The notes under the pieces were generated by a model. It was not told the DNA's origin and searched no databases. It saw nothing but the letters and a program-made list of their open reading frames with translations. Shown piece by piece: positions 1-5,272 of a DNA stretch of 5,272 nt; positions within the stretch are counted from its first letter, which is position 1, and the number at the start of each line of letters is the position of its first letter. Origin of the DNA: Clostridia bacterium (GTDB lineage Bacteria > Bacillota > Clostridia > Saccharofermentanales > UBA5734). Location of the stretch: NCBI GenBank assembly GCA_009929975.1, contig RZZF01000145.1:1-5272 (forward strand), in the 5' to 3' direction. Position numbers and translations under genes: made by a program.

Positions 1-62
1 GGCTGCACCAGGCGGTTGAGAACAATCCGCTGAACGAGATCAGATCCCGTTGATTCCGGCAT
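1..62 (-). CDS. Possible 5' end of an unidentified gene, cut by the window edge
   Basis: An ATG at 62-60 on the minus strand opens a frame with no stop to the left edge. It gives 20 complete codons beginning MPESTGSDLVQRIV. It lies 38 bases after the stop of the radical SAM gene on the same strand, so it could be the third gene of that operon. Support is weak. The piece is short, the only purine-rich stretch before the ATG (AGGG) sits just 2 bases away, and no family is recognisable. A rival reading exists on the plus strand: an open frame from base 3 to a TGA at 51-53 that could be the tail of a convergent gene. The sequence in hand does not decide between them. Confidence 0.3.
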   Translation of the reverse strand, partial: MPESTGSDLVQRIVLNRLVQ

Positions 63-100
63 GTCCCTGACCCGTAAACGACCACCGCCAAACCATGGAC

Positions 101-1048
101 TCAGCCGGTAAAATCCGGTGTGAACCGGCTGTCTGCGGAAGCCGGCTCCTGGAAAAGAAGACGTTTCAGACCTCTTTTCTCCGCATGTTCGCAAACCTTA
201 TCATACTCATAACTGGTGACTTTATGGAGCAGGCGCGGCATGATAGCTCCGATCTGTTCCCTGAGCCGCGCATTCGTCGGCGGTGTGTACTGCCGCATCA
301 AAGCGACCGGTGTATCCGGCGGCAGATTGGCCGCGATAAAATCAATCAGTGTCAGTGAATCCCGCCAGGCTCCCGGCAGAACAAGATGACGCAGTGCCAG
401 TCCGCGCAGCAGCAGTCCGTCGTCGGAGAACTGATGATCCGGCCGCAGGCGGTGCATGGCCAGGATGGCCTGTGAGGCCCTGACAAAATAATCCGGCGCC
501 GCGGCCAGCCGACCGGAGAGTTCCGGATCAAAAAATTTCAGGTCCGGCAGGAAGACATCAACAGATTCTGAATCGGCCAGAGCGGCCAGCATGTCCGTTT
601 TTTCATAAGCACTGCTGTTCCAGACGACAGGGATCAGCCGCCCCCGTTTCTTCAGCCGCTGTTTCAGGACCGGCAGCAGCCGTGACAGATGGTCGCCATA
701 GTGCGAGGCTGTCACCAGGTTCAGGTTGTGAACCTGGCGAGCCGCCAAATCTTCCATGGCCTGCAGCAGCTGATCAGAACGCATCGTCTCCCCGTGAGCC
801 CGGTGGCTGATGGCTTCATTCTGACAAAACAGGCAGCCCAGGCTGCAGCCGCTGAAAAAAACGGTTCCGGAGCCTTTGCTTCCGCTGATATACGGTTCCT
901 CCCACGGATGGTCCATCAGCCTGGCGACGCGGAAAAACCCGGCCGCACGCGGTACATGGCAGCGGCCGGGTTGTTCTTCAGAAGGAATATTCAGGCATTC
1001 ACGCGGACAAAGCCGGCAGCCGGCTGTCAGATCTGCGCTCCGCGTCAT
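101..1048 (-). CDS. Radical SAM protein, pyruvate formate-lyase activating enzyme-related (COG1313/PflX type)
   Basis: The 315-residue protein belongs to the radical SAM superfamily, which uses a [4Fe-4S] cluster to cleave S-adenosylmethionine and start radical chemistry. The cluster motif C68-X3-C72-X2-C75 lies in FFSGCSLGCLFCQN, preceded by the family hallmark HPWEEPYISGSKGSGT. An N-terminal set of four cysteines (C11, C14, C18, C30; CRLCPREC then GRC) is typical of the COG1313 branch and could hold a second metal site. Further family blocks are LPDLKF near 168-172, LMRQYTP near 250-256, and the ending GLKRLLFQEP...FTPDF. The true substrate of this branch is not established, and PflA activity should not be assumed. 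I chose the ATG at 1048, one base after the aminopeptidase stop (TGATATG), over a TTG at 1063 that has no ribosome site. The ATG itself has only a weak GAG 10 bases upstream, so coupling to the upstream gene is likely. The length is normal and the gene is intact. Confidence 0.87.
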   Translation of the reverse strand: MTRSADLTAGCRLCPRECLNIPSEEQPGRCHVPRAAGFFRVARLMDHPWEEPYISGSKGSGTVFFSGCSLGCLFCQNEAISHRAHGETMRSDQLLQAMEDLAARQVHNLNLVTASHYGDHLSRLLPVLKQRLKKRGRLIPVVWNSSAYEKTDMLAALADSESVDVFLPDLKFFDPELSGRLAAAPDYFVRASQAILAMHRLRPDHQFSDDGLLLRGLALRHLVLPGAWRDSLTLIDFIAANLPPDTPVALMRQYTPPTNARLREQIGAIMPRLLHKVTSYEYDKVCEHAEKRGLKRLLFQEPASADSRFTPDFTG

Positions 1049-1049
1049 A

Positions 1050-2513
1050 TCAGATATGCTCAAAAAAGACGCGGTACGCCTGGAATGTCATGTAGACATC
1101 CATTTTACTCGTGATTTCAAACGGTGAATGCATCGAGAGAACCGGTACGCCGCAGTCGAGCACTTCCATGCCCAGATTGGCCAGGAATTTCGCGATGGTT
1201 CCACCGCCGCCTTCATCGACCTTGCCCATTTCGCCGGTCTGCCAGGGAATGTCATTGGCTTCAAACGTACGGATCACTTCATTGAGAAACTCGACATTGG
1301 CATCGCTCGTTCCCGATTTGCCACGCGATCCGGTGTACTTGACCAGGCTGATACCACGGTTGAGGTAGTTGTTGTTGCGGCTGTCGCTGACGGATGAGAA
1401 GGTCGGATCATAGGCATTGGTCACATCGGCCGACAGCATTTTGCTGTTTTCAATCATCATCTGGAATGACAGTCGGTCCGCTTGCTGTTCACTGCGGGCG
1501 AGCAGTTCGTAAAGGAAGTTCTCATAGGCACGTGACTGCGCTCCGGTATTGCCGTCGCTGCCGACTTCTTCCTTATCGAACAGCATGCAGACCACCGTTT
1601 TATCAGTCGTGTTCAAACTGGTCAGCGCGGCCAGCGCGGTGTAGGCGCAGACCCGGTCATCTTGGCCATAGGCACCGATAAAGCTGCGGTCCAGCCCGAC
1701 ATCACGAGCCTGCCCCGCGGGCACAATTTCAAGTTCGGCGCTGATCAGATCCCGCTCCGTGATCTGGTAACGGTCATGAAGCAGTTTGAGAATCGCCAGC
1801 TTGAAGCGGCCGGAGGTATCGGTATCCGGATACGGCAATCCGCCGACCAGGATATTCAGTTCCTCGCCTTTGATCAGGTCAGGGGCTTTCCGGCTCATCT
1901 GTTCCTTGCCGAGATGAGGCAGCAGGTCGGTGATGGTCATCACCGGATCATCCGCTGATTCACCGATACTGATCGTGACCGGGCTGCCATCCATGCGGTA
2001 GACGATGCCATGAATGGCCAGGGGGATCGCCGCCCACTGATACTTTTTGATACCACCGTAATAATGCGTCTTGAGCAGTACCAGATCACTGTCTTCATAG
2101 ACCGGATGCGGTTTGAGATCGAGGCGCGGAGCGTCAACATGGGCACCGACCAGATTGCAGCCGTCGGCAAGCGGACGTTGTCCGATGATCGCGGCGTTGA
2201 TGGCTTTGCCGCGAATGGTCTGATAGACCTTATCGCCGGCTTTCAGGCTGGTTTTGCCGCGCAGGGGCTCATAACCGAGTGATTCCAGAGTTTCAACCGT
2301 CACAGTGACAAAATCACGTTCCGTCTTGCCACGGTCAAGGAAAGATTTATATTGATCCGCAAATGCGTTGATTTCGCTGATCTCCTCAGCTGTGGCTGTA
2401 TCCCACAGATTCGGATGTTCGTTTTCCAGTGTCTTCTTCAATTTTTTGACCACATCCCTGGTCTTCACCTCTTCGGATGATGCCTGGCTGGTTTTTTCTT
2501 TCTCTGATTTCAT
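1050..2513 (-). CDS. apeA: M18 family zinc aminopeptidase (aspartyl aminopeptidase-like, ApeA type)
   Basis: This 487-residue cytoplasmic metallo-aminopeptidase removes N-terminal residues from peptides, probably in peptide turnover; M18 enzymes often prefer acidic residues. The two-zinc site is complete: H125 in VGAHVDAPRLDLK, D285 or D286 in GQDDR as the bridging aspartate, E315-E316 in FDKEEVGSDG (general base and ligand), D363 in SADVTNAYDP, and H462 in VLSMHSPFE. The blocks KYTGSRGKSGTSDA, WQTGEMGKVDEGGGGTIA and the ending SKMDVYMTFQAYRVF are characteristic of the bacterial/clostridial ApeA group. Residues 1-30 are a charged Lys/Glu-rich extension before the conserved core. I see no signal peptide or membrane segment. 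The start is the ATG at 2513, placed by GAGGAGG four bases upstream. A TTG at 2558 would add 15 residues but falls at the predicted transcription start. It is the first gene of a probable pair with the radical SAM gene. Confidence 0.93.
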   Translation of the reverse strand: MKSEKEKTSQASSEEVKTRDVVKKLKKTLENEHPNLWDTATAEEISEINAFADQYKSFLDRGKTERDFVTVTVETLESLGYEPLRGKTSLKAGDKVYQTIRGKAINAAIIGQRPLADGCNLVGAHVDAPRLDLKPHPVYEDSDLVLLKTHYYGGIKKYQWAAIPLAIHGIVYRMDGSPVTISIGESADDPVMTITDLLPHLGKEQMSRKAPDLIKGEELNILVGGLPYPDTDTSGRFKLAILKLLHDRYQITERDLISAELEIVPAGQARDVGLDRSFIGAYGQDDRVCAYTALAALTSLNTTDKTVVCMLFDKEEVGSDGNTGAQSRAYENFLYELLARSEQQADRLSFQMMIENSKMLSADVTNAYDPTFSSVSDSRNNNYLNRGISLVKYTGSRGKSGTSDANVEFLNEVIRTFEANDIPWQTGEMGKVDEGGGGTIAKFLANLGMEVLDCGVPVLSMHSPFEITSKMDVYMTFQAYRVFFEHI

Positions 2514-2517
2514 AATG

Positions 2518-2524
2518 CCTCCTC
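2518..2524 (-). promoter_or_regulatory. Ribosome binding site of the M18 aminopeptidase gene
   Basis: On the minus strand GAGGAGG ends four bases before the ATG at 2513-2511. This strong site decides the start in favour of the 487-residue product over the upstream TTG at 2558. Confidence 0.8.
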
Positions 2525-2529
2525 GTCGT

Positions 2530-2545
2530 GCCGCAGCCGCGGCTG
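2530..2545. repeat. GC-rich palindrome, possible operator or leader hairpin
   Basis: CAGCCGCGGCTG at 2534-2545 is a perfect 12-base palindrome. An overlapping alternative stem pairs GCCGC (2530-2534) with GCGGC (2539-2543) around a 4-base loop. It lies in the predicted untranslated leader of the aminopeptidase gene, about 6 bases upstream of its ribosome site, and touches the predicted -35 region of hisJ. It could bind a dimeric regulator or fold in the mRNA. It could also be chance in GC-rich DNA. Confidence 0.4.
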
Positions 2546-2572
2546 GTACTTGTTTCAAATATCAATTATAAT
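2543..2572 (+). promoter_or_regulatory. Predicted promoter of hisJ
   Basis: A perfect consensus -10 box, TATAAT, lies at 2567-2572. The best -35 match is poor: CTGGTA at 2543-2548, 3 of 6 bases, with an 18-base spacer. Transcription would start near 2579, giving a leader of about 56 bases before the ATG at 2635. The weak -35 suggests moderate activity or help from an activator. Confidence 0.55.
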
Positions 2573-2594
2573 GTTTTTCTCAGAGGACTTCCAG
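2565..2594 (-). promoter_or_regulatory. Predicted promoter of the M18 aminopeptidase gene
   Basis: On the minus strand a perfect TATAAT lies at 2570-2565, sharing bases 2567-2570 with the opposite-facing hisJ -10 box. The -35 is weak: CTGGAA at 2594-2589 with an 18-base spacer, or TGGAAG at 2593-2588 with 17, each 3 of 6. Transcription would start near 2558, leaving a leader of about 45 bases that contains the GC-rich palindrome. Confidence 0.5.
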
Positions 2595-2634
2595 TCTCAC
2601 CAGTTACGGACGGGTCGCCCGATCGGAGGAATCA

Positions 2635-3507
2635 ATGTACGTCGATATGCACATGCACCAGCTGGACTATTCCAGCGACGGCCACCAGACCGTCAGCCAG
2701 ATCATACAAGCCGCGAAAGCCGCCGGACTGATGGGCTTCTGTATCACGGACCATTACGATAAAGAGATCGCCTATCGACCGGACCGGGAGGAAATTTTTC
2801 CGCTTGACCGTTATTTTGCTGCCCTCGAACCTCTGCGCCGGTCCAGCCGGGTCGATCAGCCTCAGCTGCTGATCGGAATTGAACTCGGGTATCAACCGCA
2901 TCTGGCTTCACATTATGCCGGGCTGACAAGCCGCTGGCCATTCGATGCCGTACTGCTGTCGCTGCATCTGCTCGACGGCCAGGACCCGTTTGACGACCGC
3001 ACCATTTACGCTGAAGGCCGGTGTTCGTTATACCGGCGCTATATCACCCGGCTGACCGAGATGATTGAGGGCTGTCCCGATCATGACATCATCACTCATT
3101 TTGACTATATCTCCCGCTACGCGCCTTATCCGGATCGGGCCATGACCTATGCGGAACTTTCAGATTGCTGGGATGACTTCTGCCGCATGCTGGTCCGCCA
3201 TGACAAATGTCTGGAAATCAATGTCGCCACGATCGCCGCGCTCAGTGATAAAGAAAAACCTGACCGGGACGCGTTTCCCGATCAGGAACTGATTAAAGCC
3301 TGGCTGCGCCTCGGCGGCCGCAGAATCTGTCTCGGCAGTGATGCCCACCGTCCGGAACATATCGCCCGTCTCTTTCCTGAACTGGCGGCCTGGCTGTCCG
3401 GTCTGGGTGTTGCCGAACTCACCTGGTATGAACGGCGCCAGCCCAGGACGATCCGCCTTGAGCAGGCCCCAGCCGGTCAGACCGTCACGGATTCGTCGGA
3501 AATATAG
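2635..3507 (+). CDS. hisJ: Histidinol-phosphatase, PHP family (HisJ type)
   Basis: The 290-residue PHP-domain phosphoesterase most likely removes phosphate from L-histidinol phosphate, the second-to-last stage of histidine synthesis. PHP metal-binding residues are visible in order: H6 and H8 (DMHMH), D15 (SSDG), D39-H40 (ITDHYDK), E83 (GIELGY), H111 (LLSLH), H155 (THFDYI), E194 (LEIN), and D236 with H238 (GSDAH). Length and block order fit HisJ, not the polymerase-type or YcdX-type PHP proteins, though other small-phosphoester substrates cannot be excluded. The start is fixed by GGAGGA at 2625-2630, four bases before the ATG. The gene stands alone, with no his genes in the window, and is divergent from the aminopeptidase gene. 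Its last 31 bases overlap the 3' end of mnmA on the other strand, and the C-terminal tail after about residue 270 is not conserved-looking. Confidence 0.83.
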   Translation: MYVDMHMHQLDYSSDGHQTVSQIIQAAKAAGLMGFCITDHYDKEIAYRPDREEIFPLDRYFAALEPLRRSSRVDQPQLLIGIELGYQPHLASHYAGLTSRWPFDAVLLSLHLLDGQDPFDDRTIYAEGRCSLYRRYITRLTEMIEGCPDHDIITHFDYISRYAPYPDRAMTYAELSDCWDDFCRMLVRHDKCLEINVATIAALSDKEKPDRDAFPDQELIKAWLRLGGRRICLGSDAHRPEHIARLFPELAAWLSGLGVAELTWYERRQPRTIRLEQAPAGQTVTDSSEI

Positions 3508-4586
3508 CCACCGGCCATGATGCACCCACGGTCATAAAAAACACAGGACTGTCCAGCAGCCGGTGCGGCAACCGCTTCATCGAAATTGACCTCAATCCGC
3601 CCATCCGGCTGCGGCACAACCTCACAGGGTACCGGGGCGGCTGAATTACGGATCCTGGCCATCAGGCGCTGCCCTGGCTCAATTCGCGCCAGGCCAGAAT
3701 AGACCGGATCAACCACTGTGATGGTGGTTCGTTTCACCCGATCATACGATCCGACGATCAAAGCATTGCGTTCAGGCTGTTTTCCCAACACAAAAAGACG
3801 TTCTGTTGTCTTGACGTCAAAACCTTTTCGCTGACCCGTAGTATAGTGGATCAGGCCGCGGTGACGGCCGATTTCCTCACCGTCAGGATTGAGTACCGGT
3901 CCCGGGGCGAATAACTGCAGCCACCGGGCCGGTCCGTGTGTTTCCAGATGCTGACGGATATAGTCGGCATATCCTTCTTTTCCGATAAAACAGTTATCCT
4001 GGCTGTCCGGCTTGATCGACAGATGCTGTCCGTCATGTGCGGCCAGGCCAAGGGTTCGGGCTTTGTCACGAACCTGTTCCTTGCGAAATCCGGATAACGG
4101 CAATATCAGGCGGCTGAGCTGTTTCTGGCTGAGCCGATACATGAAATATGTCTGGTCCTTCTGCCCTGCGTCAGTCTGGGTGAGCGCGTAACGGCCACGG
4201 TCAGCGAAATGGCGAACCGCGGCGTAATGGCCTGTCGCGAAATAGCCACAGCCTTCCTGGTCCGCGACCGATTCCAACGCATCGAATTTGACCGCCGGAT
4301 TACAGAGAACACAGGGGTTCGGCGTACGGCCTGAGGTATAGGCTTCAACGAAATCACGAATAATCAGATTGGAAAAACGGGGCTGGACATCTTCAACCAG
4401 CAGACGAATTCCCGCCTGCCGCGCGACCGCCTTGACATCATCCAAATGGTCCAGACTGAGCGGATTGGTCAGGAGTGTCACCCCAATGACTTCAAAGCCC
4501 TGTTCCTGCAGCATAAAACAAGCGACCGAGCTGTCAACTCCGCCGCTCATTCCCAGCAGGACTTTGCCGGCGGATTCAGTGGTCAT
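3477..4586 (-). CDS. mnmA: tRNA-specific 2-thiouridylase MnmA
   Basis: MnmA adenylates the wobble uridine (U34) of tRNAs for Lys, Glu and Gln with ATP and replaces its 2-oxygen with sulfur supplied as persulfide. The 369-residue protein has the N-type ATP-pyrophosphatase loop GMSGGVDSS at 12-20, GRTPNPCVLCN at 86-96 with C95 aligned to the first catalytic cysteine, ATGHYA at 117-122, KDQTYFMYRLSQ near 143-154, PDSQDNCFIG with C199 as the second catalytic cysteine, and HYTTGQRKGF at 247-256. The C-terminal barrel ends in CVFYDRG...GGYI. The strand between the P-loop and the GRTPNPC block (residues 38-55) is shorter than in many MnmA proteins and lacks their usual cysteines. I chose the ATG at 4586, which has GAGGA five bases upstream; an ATG at 4598 and a TTG at 4610 precede it. 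It overlaps nifU by 11 bases and follows it in the operon. Confidence 0.95.
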   Translation of the reverse strand: MTTESAGKVLLGMSGGVDSSVACFMLQEQGFEVIGVTLLTNPLSLDHLDDVKAVARQAGIRLLVEDVQPRFSNLIIRDFVEAYTSGRTPNPCVLCNPAVKFDALESVADQEGCGYFATGHYAAVRHFADRGRYALTQTDAGQKDQTYFMYRLSQKQLSRLILPLSGFRKEQVRDKARTLGLAAHDGQHLSIKPDSQDNCFIGKEGYADYIRQHLETHGPARWLQLFAPGPVLNPDGEEIGRHRGLIHYTTGQRKGFDVKTTERLFVLGKQPERNALIVGSYDRVKRTTITVVDPVYSGLARIEPGQRLMARIRNSAAPVPCEVVPQPDGRIEVNFDEAVAAPAAGQSCVFYDRGCIMAGGYISDESVTV

Positions 4587-5007
4587 GCGGATCCTCATCC
4601 AGACCGGCAAACAGTTCTTCCCGCTCCGGTGTCATCTGGCCGGTGCGGATATAATGATCCTTGATCGCGGCCTTGATCGCCTGTTCGGCCAGAAGCGAAC
4701 AATGCATCTTGACCGGCGGCAGACCGTCCAGCGCTTCCGCGACGGCCTTATTGGTCAGCTGCAGCGCTTCATCCACGGTTTTGCCGATGACCATTTCGGT
4801 GGCCATACTGCTGGTCGCGATGGCTGATCCGCAGCCAAAAGTTTTGAATTTGATGTCAACGATGACATTATGCTCGATTTTCAGATCAATTTTCATGATA
4901 TCGCCGCATTTCGCGTTGCCAACGGTGCCGCTGGCGTCCGCGTTCTCGATTTCCCCGACATTGCGCGGATGCATGAAATGATCCATGACTTTTTCACTGT
5001 ATTGCAT
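4576..5007 (-). CDS. nifU: Fe-S cluster assembly scaffold, NifU/IscU family
   Basis: This 143-residue cytoplasmic scaffold receives sulfur from the neighbouring cysteine desulfurase, builds a [2Fe-2S] or [4Fe-4S] cluster and passes it to target proteins. The three cluster cysteines are present: C34 in GNAKCGD, C59 in TFGCGSAIA and C103 in VKMHCSLLAE. The conserved D36 follows the first. The N-terminal block YSEKVMDHFMHPRNVG is the family opening. It is a single IscU-like domain, without the ferredoxin and C-terminal Nfu domains of full-length nitrogen-fixation NifU. The form resembles clostridial stand-alone NifU and is distinct from SufU, which has an insert before the last cysteine. A strong AAGGAG at 5020-5015, seven bases before the ATG, fixes the start. 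It sits 28 bases after the desulfurase gene and overlaps mnmA by 11 bases. The Asp/Glu/His-rich tail (DEDPHDH) is mildly unusual. This is general Fe-S assembly and is not evidence for nitrogen fixation. Confidence 0.94.
   Translation of the reverse strand: MQYSEKVMDHFMHPRNVGEIENADASGTVGNAKCGDIMKIDLKIEHNVIVDIKFKTFGCGSAIATSSMATEMVIGKTVDEALQLTNKAVAEALDGLPPVKMHCSLLAEQAIKAAIKDHYIRTGQMTPEREELFAGLDEDPHDH
4592..4596 (-). promoter_or_regulatory. Ribosome binding site of mnmA inside the end of nifU
   Basis: GAGGA on the minus strand ends five bases before the ATG at 4586-4584 and lies within the last codons of nifU. It favours this start over the ATG at 4598, whose upstream sequence has no equally good site, and fits translational coupling between the two genes. 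Confidence 0.6.
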
Positions 5008-5035
5008 GATATAACTCCTTTATCTGAAACAATGA

Positions 5036-5272
5036 TCAGTTGGCAGCAGGGGCAGACCGGCGCTGCTGCTTCTGCCAGTCGGCGTACAGGGGCGACATGT
5101 CCCGCAGTCTGGCGGCGATGTCCGCCATATGCCGGACCAGTTCGTCCATCTGTTCCCGGGTGTTTTCCGACCCCAGGGTGACTCGCAGTGACCCGTGGGC
5201 GATCTCATGCGGCAGGCCGATCGCCAGCAGCACATGGGATGGATCAAGTGAGCCGGATGTACAGGCCGATCC
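5036..5272 (-). CDS. nifS: Cysteine desulfurase, C-terminal end (NifS/IscS family), cut by the window edge
   Basis: Seventy-eight C-terminal residues are present; the PLP-binding part lies outside the window. The visible sequence opens with GSACTSGSLDPSHVLLA, the active-site loop whose cysteine (fourth residue here) takes up the persulfide released from L-cysteine. It continues with AHGSLRVTLGSENT, the conserved substrate-binding Arg segment, and a final helix ending LRDMSPLYADWQKQQ. The loop matches class I (NifS/IscS) desulfurases and not SufS. The protein should pass sulfur to the scaffold encoded 28 bases downstream and, directly or by relay, to MnmA. The reading frame passes through a GTG at 5233 and stays open to the window edge, which shows the gene is truncated by the window and not by mutation. 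The promoter of the operon must lie outside the window. Confidence 0.94.
   Translation of the reverse strand, partial: GSACTSGSLDPSHVLLAIGLPHEIAHGSLRVTLGSENTREQMDELVRHMADIAARLRDMSPLYADWQKQQRRSAPAAN

Noticed and set aside
95..358. An 87-codon open frame on the plus strand at the left end
   Set aside because: It is antisense to the conserved C-terminal part of the radical SAM protein and lacks a ribosome site.
689..1114. A 141-codon open frame on the plus strand
   Set aside because: It runs antisense to the radical SAM gene and the end of the aminopeptidase gene, with no plausible ribosome site or recognisable domain.
1050..2558. Longer aminopeptidase start at a TTG (2558)
   Set aside because: The extra 15 residues are alanine-rich translation of the GC palindrome region. 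The TTG coincides with the predicted transcription start, and the ATG at 2513 has a strong ribosome site.
2611..2621. Small hairpin CGGG-TCG-CCCG just before the hisJ ribosome site
   Set aside because: The stem has only four pairs and does not extend. It is too weak to call a regulatory element, and there is no riboswitch-like structure around it in the 56-base leader.
2550..2762. A possible leader peptide or small gene starting before hisJ in another frame
   Set aside because: Its start lies upstream of the predicted transcription start near 2579, and the frame runs deep into hisJ out of phase, so it is unlikely to be translated.
3160..3525. A 121-codon open frame on the minus strand that could continue after mnmA
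   Set aside because: It is opposite hisJ codons carrying conserved metal ligands (LEIN, GSDAH), and its own translation has no recognisable features.
3533..3552. A-run followed by GGACTGTCC, considered as a terminator for minus-strand transcription
   Set aside because: The inverted repeat can form only a 3-pair stem with a 3-base loop, and it lies inside mnmA coding sequence before its stop.
4369..4827. A 152-codon open frame on the plus strand
   Set aside because: It lies entirely opposite mnmA and nifU, both certain from their motifs, and its translation resembles no family. It is an antisense shadow of GC-rich coding DNA.
1..5272. tRNA or rRNA genes, CRISPR arrays, insertion sequences, long repeats, prophage or toxin-antitoxin genes
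   Set aside because: None was seen on either strand. Nearly the whole window is accounted for by recognised housekeeping genes with similar base composition.

Overview
This 5,272-base window reads as chromosomal housekeeping DNA from a bacterium. It is gene-dense, of moderately high G+C, and has strong Shine-Dalgarno sites (GGAGG, AAGGAG). The most likely source is a Firmicute of the clostridial type. Three things point that way: an operon ordered nifS-nifU-mnmA, a clostridial-style M18 aminopeptidase with the ending MHSPFE...SK.DVY, and a lone HisJ-type histidinol-phosphatase outside any his operon. The species cannot be named from the sequence alone.

Layout from left to right. Positions 1-100 lie downstream of a minus-strand gene and hold at most the first 20 codons of another minus-strand gene running off the left edge; this is weakly supported. 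Positions 101-1048 (minus) encode a radical SAM protein related to pyruvate formate-lyase activating enzymes (COG1313/PflX type). It begins one base after the stop of the gene at 1050-2513 (minus), a complete M18 zinc aminopeptidase, so the two look like a translationally coupled pair. The 121-base gap at 2514-2634 is a divergent control region. It has -10 boxes facing both ways that share one 8-base palindrome, ATTATAAT, and a GC-rich palindrome that could act as an operator or a leader hairpin. Positions 2635-3507 (plus) encode a PHP-family histidinol-phosphatase. Its 3' end overlaps the 3' end of the convergent mnmA gene by 31 bases.

The right part (3477-5272, minus) is a sulfur-transfer operon read from right to left. 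It holds the C-terminal end of a NifS/IscS cysteine desulfurase including its active-site cysteine loop, then a complete NifU/IscU-type Fe-S scaffold, then the tRNA 2-thiouridylase MnmA. The desulfurase takes sulfur from cysteine. The scaffold builds Fe-S clusters from it, and MnmA uses sulfur to make 2-thiouridine at the wobble position of certain tRNAs. nifU and mnmA overlap by 11 bases.

I see no mobile element, CRISPR array, RNA gene, frameshift or sign of recent transfer. The most interesting points are the shared palindromic promoter core between the aminopeptidase and hisJ, the aminopeptidase/radical-SAM pair whose radical SAM substrate is unknown, and the coding overlap of convergent genes without a visible terminator.
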